DNA from: Collodictyon triciliatum
Lineage: Eukaryota > CRuMs
Reading direction: 5' to 3'
NCBI GenBank assembly: GCA_043381765.1
Contig: JBHJMP010001050.1
Location: forward strand, 1 to 25,352
DNA length: 25,352 nt
Shown here: one piece after another, positions 21,001 through 25,352 of the stretch
How the letters are laid out: each line of letters opens with the position of its first letter
How positions within the stretch are numbered: the stretch's first letter is position 1
Made by a program: the position numbers and the translations under genes
The notes under the pieces: generated by a model
Database searches by the model: none
What the model saw: the letters and a program-made list of their open reading frames with translations, nothing else
What the model was told of the DNA's origin: nothing

Positions 21001-23872
21001 AAAATAAAAGGATGTGGAAAACTGGACTCTCTTTGTTCCCGTTGAACAAGGTTCAGCTCAAAGGAGTCCTTGTAAACGATAAGGTAAGATACAAAACATA
21101 CAAATTTTGGCTTCTATGCAATAAATCCTACATAATTTTCTTTAACCCTATTCTCAATTGCATTCTCATGGCATTATCTTTACGTACATTTAATTTAGGT
21201 TCGGTTTCTCATAAAGCATACGTTTGCTTTATCTATTGTTGCCCTGCCGCTAGTTTTTACCCCAGAAAGCGTGCGCCATCTTTTTCTTCATTGGGTCGGG
21301 ATATGGGCATATGTCACTGTCTTTCTAGTTTTTCAGAAAGCTGTGGAGTTGACTTTTGTCAAGGTTTCTCAAAAAAATTGTTGAAAAAGAAAAAAATTCA
21401 GTATATTCATATGCAAAGAGACTCTTCAATTAAGTAGATTAAACGTAAAAATTAGAGTTTTTCTTTTAAAATATAATATGGCGTTTTCTTAAATTGTAAG
21501 GCTCAAGAATGTTTTCCATACATATAGGGCCTATTATCTATTCTAGCTACTGTCCCAGCCGCGGCAATTGGTGGCTTGTATCTATTGTCAGAGCACGCAG
21601 CATCACAAGCTCTTTTGGTGTGCTTATTTTTGGCTCCCTGGACGTTTCTAGGCCTATATTTTTGCCGGGGAATGTGAGCATATATTTAAAACGTCAATAA
21701 ACGCCTGATATGAACTTTTTCATCCTTTTGCATGCAATTTAATAATGGAACACTACCATCTTTTAAACTCCAGTGCCTAATACTAGACATATTTTAAAAA
21801 GTCGTACCTTGTCAATTGAATGTACAGATACCATTACGGTGCCTTCATATTTGTGATGACCATCCCCCTTGTGATTGGATGCCAGTTCGATCCTGATGAG
21901 TATGTGGCCGATTGGACATTTCCAGCAGCTCGGTGTGCATCTATTATCTACGGTAGCTTAATTGCTCTTCTTGTGAATCAAATGATATGGCCATTTTGGG
22001 GTGTCAATGGCGTGCGTGAAAAATTGGCAGATTCCATCGAGATGATTGGGGAGCTATTCATCCTCATAACTCGATTGTATGAAAGTGGAAAGGTTTGGGG
22101 AAAATTGCATGTATTTCAAAGTATATGGCTGATGTAATTATGAAATCCCCTTAATTTATTGATATGTTTAAATCATACGCGCTTGAGGAAATCAAATAAT
22201 AAACAATACAAAATAACAGTCAACAGATATATCACTTGATGAGGAGACTCATGGGAAAATCGAGCGGATGTTTGGTCGCATTAATAATCAATTAGACCAA
22301 GCACAAGTATAATTCTTGTATTTAAGATATAAATGTATTAAAAAAATAATTACAAATCCACTCGTTCGGTGATAGGGTATGAGCAGTAAGGATACATCTC
22401 TCTTGAGAAACTCCGGGGCTATGTATCTTCCACAGGAATATAAATCGATTATGGAAGGTCAAAGAATGCTCCTTGTTTACTTGCAGGTTTTTCCTAAATT
22501 GATTCATTTCATATCACTAGATGTATAATATTCATCCTACTTTTGGTAACTTTATACTTCAAATCTTTGATATCCAGTTTTTCCTTTGAAGGTTCTCCAT
22601 GCTTGTGTCTCAAGAGATCCTTTGATAACCGGGAAATACTCTGGTGATTTTTTTTATTGAACTTGATGTAATACCATTCTACTCGTTGAATAATATTTAT
22701 AATTACTGTTTTTTATAATTACTTTTTTTTGTTTTTTTTGTTTTTTTGTTTTTTGTTTTTTGTTTTTGTTTTTTGTTTTTTGTTTTTTGTTTTTTGTTTT
22801 TTGTTTTTTGTTTTTTGTTTTTTGTTTTTTGTTTTTTGTTTTTTGTTTTTTGTTTTTTGTTTTTTGTTTTTTGTTTTTTGTTTTTTGTTTTTTGTCTGAA
22901 GGAAATATCGATAATGTTTACATGAACCCTTTGGCACAAATTATGGAAGAAATCAGAGAATATTTTGAGAAAGCGTGTAAGGTATGCCATGTATTTTTGC
23001 TGAATTAAACTTATTTGCATTATGACAAGAGTTACAATGCGCTTCTTATTCCGCCTGGCATATATATTATATTCATTTTTTATTTTACCACTTTCATAGC
23101 TGATTGCGGTTGTAATAAGGCCCGCTTCATCTCATGGCTTCGCATTGCATTTTGACCATTACACTCAGGTATTTTTCTTTGCTTCATCATGCTTACAAAT
23201 ATGATACTTCATATTAGTTATGTAAATATTGATTCTGCTTACATGCATTTCGATATCAAATACGGGAATATGCACGGTAGGAGCCGATGAACTTTGCCGA
23301 CATATTGGCTCTTTTTCGTTTGATGGAAGATTTTAGAGAGGCTCGTCGGCATACAGTGACTGCAATAAATAATCGCCGCCAACAAGTCCTAGAGAACTGG
23401 GCAGAGGCACTATCCGAGCGCGATAGAAAGTAAAATATTCGAATACTTGCTATTATTGCAATATGATTGTTGGTTCCAGCCTAATTATCCTAATTTCAAT
23501 CGAAACATAAGGCATCCCTCTGATAAAGCTATTCAATGACCCAATTAGTCGAACTATTATCTTTATCTCTTTGCATGAAAATCATACATATTTGTTTTTA
23601 TTCAAAACTATCCGTGATGTAGGATGGAAGAGATGGAGAAGGGACACTCTGACATTCGTATTGTCCGGAGAACGGGGCCTCGCATTCCATTCCATGCAGA
23701 CGACTCTTTGCGGTTCTTTGCGTATATCTACGCAAAATCTTCGGCACTTGACACCATCTTCGAAATCACTGACCAGTTGTTTTCTGCCGAACAACGTCTC
23801 TCAAAATCACCCCGCACACCCACAACCCACGCCCAAACCGCACAAGCTCCGCAAGAAATACCAATTATTTGA
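18020..23872 (+). CDS. FUSC/ArAE-type integral membrane transporter-like protein, 23 exons
   Basis: Exons: 18020-18169, 18362-18382, 18436-18584, 18727-18743, 18799-18836, 19014-19154, 19277-19429, 19587-19730, 19890-19984, 20137-20350, 20494-20618, 20727-20906, 21011-21083, 21199-21363, 21528-21673, 21828-22092, 22220-22306, 22376-22486, 22592-22643, 22902-22981, 23100-23168, 23281-23429, 23623-23872 (TGA). All 22 junctions are phase-consistent, giving 957 aa. Hydrophobic segments cluster at about 25-165 and again at about 501-660, each followed by a long soluble helical region. This two-halved layout is typical of the fusaric-acid-resistance-like / aromatic acid exporter superfamily, including eukaryotic Bre4-like proteins. 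The second cluster ends with the family-like run A-R-C-A-S-I-I-Y-G-S-L-I-A-L-L-V and W-P-F-W. The substrate cannot be inferred. Start at 18020 is the first in-frame ATG after a stop; an upstream coding exon is possible. AATAAA at 23891-23896 lies 19 nt past the stop. Confidence 0.85.
22733..22893 (+). repeat. (TTTTTTG)n array in FUSC intron
   Basis: About 22 copies of a 7-nt TTTTTTG unit in the intron 22644-22901, ending eight nucleotides before the acceptor. The array itself therefore supplies the U-rich tract of this 3' splice site. Confidence 0.95.
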
Positions 23873-25129
23873 GGAATATTCATAAACAAAAATAAAAGAG
23901 AGGCCTTTCTTTCGCCCTCATCCTCACATTGGGAGCAGACCCGATGAAGATGCAACGAAGTGCGCTTTGCTTTGGTGGTTTCCGTGTGTTTCTTTGTGAC
24001 TGCAAAAAGATTCCGCCAGAATAGCCAATTCCGGAAAATAGTATTAATATTGTTTTATTCGACATTTATTAGACTTGCAAGTGTAAACATGAGTGCAAGT
24101 AATCATAGATATTTATTTGTTAGTAAGAATGATATAGTTTCCATTACTGCAGAAAGTGCAACGCTGTTCAGTGAAATCGGCTGTTCTTGACGAAGAGACT
24201 TACCCTTTTTTTCACCGAAACACCGTCACAGTGACAAAGCAGCCTCAGTCGAACCACAAAGCCAGAAATACATTCCAGAAACACAATCTGTTGCGATCGG
24301 CCAGAAGGACGAGACAAGAGCGCGAGTGAGAGAGAGAAGGAAAAGCCTGAGCAAAAAGCCACAAATCAGAGACGAAGCGAGATCAGAAGCTTCGATCAAT
24401 CCGAGTATCTTGTTAAACCGTGTCCCCTTCATCGGAAAAGAGGAATGGAAAGCAAAAAGGAAACAAAACCGCCTCAAGAAGGAAGGACTTTGAAACGAAG
24501 GGTTTGGAACAAACTCTCGCTTCTATTTTTTTTTTTTTTTTATTGTTTTGTTGCATCAACACTTTCGTTTAGTGACGAAGCCCAGGGAGCTGAAAGCCAC
24601 TGAACACAAACAACGACTGAGCGGATTCTCCCTCCTTTTTTTTTTTTTTTTTGGGTTGTTGTTTTGAGACAAGTCACCCGAGAATCTCAACCCAGTTGAG
24701 CGCGAGTCATTCTTGCAACCCACGACAAAGTGGGCAAAGCAGAGTATGCAAACCGCTCGTAATGACGACAGCTTTGTCAAAAATATTGCCCAGGCTTTTT
24801 ATCGATTCAAGAGAGTGTGTGCCTTCTTCTTATAAGCCGCATTATCGGAGGCTACTCTCTCCCTCTTTTCTTCCATCACGCAAGCGATATTATTGATCAG
24901 CACAAGAGTGCTTTCCCTGTCTATATTCCTTGATTGAGGAGAGTTGAAGAACAGGACCAGTTCGACTCTAGAACGCTCTATAGCACTGTCGCTTGTTTTT
25001 CTAACTTTTTTCTTTCGGATTTACTTGTTGGGTCACATACACAGACTTTTGTCCCGCACGTTTTCTTTTCTCCCTGATCCAGTTCGGTCCGACTCTGCTC
25101 GACTTTGATCACACGAAGAAAAGGGAAGA
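23873..25129. other. Upstream region of next gene, unassigned open stretches
   Basis: About 1.26 kb between the FUSC stop and the next start codon. A plus-strand open stretch runs to a TGA at 24491-24493, with codons for a Lys/Arg/Glu-rich segment from about 24188. It has no ATG, another frame is also open across much of it, and the strand is purine-rich, which makes chance hydrophilic ORFs likely. A 33-codon ATG ORF starts at 24089. T-runs lie at about 24527-24541 and 24637-24652. No gene is called. Confidence 0.45.
23891..23896 (+). promoter_or_regulatory. Candidate poly(A) signal of the FUSC gene
   Basis: AATAAA 19 nt after the stop codon, in an A-rich context. Confidence 0.45.
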
Positions 25130-25154
25130 ATGGCGCAACTCGACCAAGGAAACC
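25130..25154 (+). CDS. First coding exon of a gene leaving the window
   Basis: ATG followed by eight codons (M-A-Q-L-D-Q-G-N) and a strong GTAAGT donor at 25155-25160, phase 1. The context just before the ATG is GAAGA-ATG-GC. The rest lies beyond the window, so the product cannot be named. The following intron contains the (GAAAAAA)n array at the window edge. Confidence 0.5.
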
Positions 25155-25254
25155 GTAAGTGCTGTCCCTTTTCTTGAAACCCTTTTTATATCTTTACTAC
25201 GTGTTGCATCGTCCATTATACGCCCAATAATACATAATGCGATTAATCAAAAGG

Positions 25255-25352
25255 AAAAGAAAAAAGAAAAAAGAAAAAAGAAAAAAGAAAAAAGAAAAAA
25301 GAAAAAAGAAAAAAGAAAAAAGAAAAAAGAAAAAAGAAAAAAGAAAAAAGAA
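25255..25352 (+). repeat. (GAAAAAA)n array at window end
   Basis: About 13 copies of a 7-nt GAAAAAA unit, running off the window. It probably lies in the first intron of the gene starting at 25130. A-rich on the sense strand. Confidence 0.93.

Noticed and set aside
24188-24493. Plus-strand Lys/Arg/Glu-rich open stretch
   Set aside because: No start codon, two frames open at once in purine-rich DNA, and no recognisable domain.

Overview
This is nuclear DNA from a eukaryotic microbe. It is AT-rich, dense in GT-AG introns (roughly 40 to 610 nt) and full of microsatellites. No bacterial-style operon, rRNA, tRNA or CRISPR was seen. The gene set (kinesin-light-chain-type TPR protein, Cox assembly factor Pet191/COA5, IPT/TIG protein with a Rel-like region, IQ-motif protein, ankyrin protein, FUSC/ArAE-type membrane protein) fits a free-living mitochondriate protist. 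A rhizarian/foraminiferan such as Reticulomyxa is only a guess from the style of the genome. One 7-N gap (6575-6581) lies inside a TTTTC repeat, so the assembly is a draft.

Layout, left to right. 1-1522 (+): 3' part of a TPR gene whose repeats sit one per 126-nt exon. 1729-2867 (+): complete three-exon COA5/PET191 (70 aa). 3657-6272 (-): four-exon gene (572 aa) with a GC-rich alpha-helical N-terminus, a Rel-homology-like region and an IPT/TIG domain. 7953-8516 (-): C-terminal exons of an unrecognised gene. 8980-13658 (+): about 20-exon IQ-motif protein, followed tail-to-tail by 14067-17143 (-), a five-exon ankyrin protein (563 aa). 18020-23872 (+): 23-exon FUSC/ArAE-like protein (957 aa), divergent from the ankyrin gene. 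25130-25154 (+): first coding exon of another gene that leaves the window.

All exon models were built by hand from reading-frame continuity, splice dinucleotides and phase matching. Phases agree at every junction of the COA5, IPT, ankyrin and FUSC models, which supports them strongly. The 5' ends of the FUSC, IQ and unrecognised genes remain uncertain. No shared pathway joins these genes. They look like ordinary neighbours in a eukaryotic genome.

The most interesting points are the Rel-like/IPT protein with a GC-rich, compositionally foreign N-terminal exon; a (GGGTTT)6 G-quadruplex candidate beside one of its acceptors; a 57-bp poly(A)-tailed insert with a 17-bp target-site duplication in an IQ-gene intron; recurrent T(n)A(n) tracts in non-coding DNA; exon-per-repeat TPR architecture; and micro-exons of 17-21 nt.
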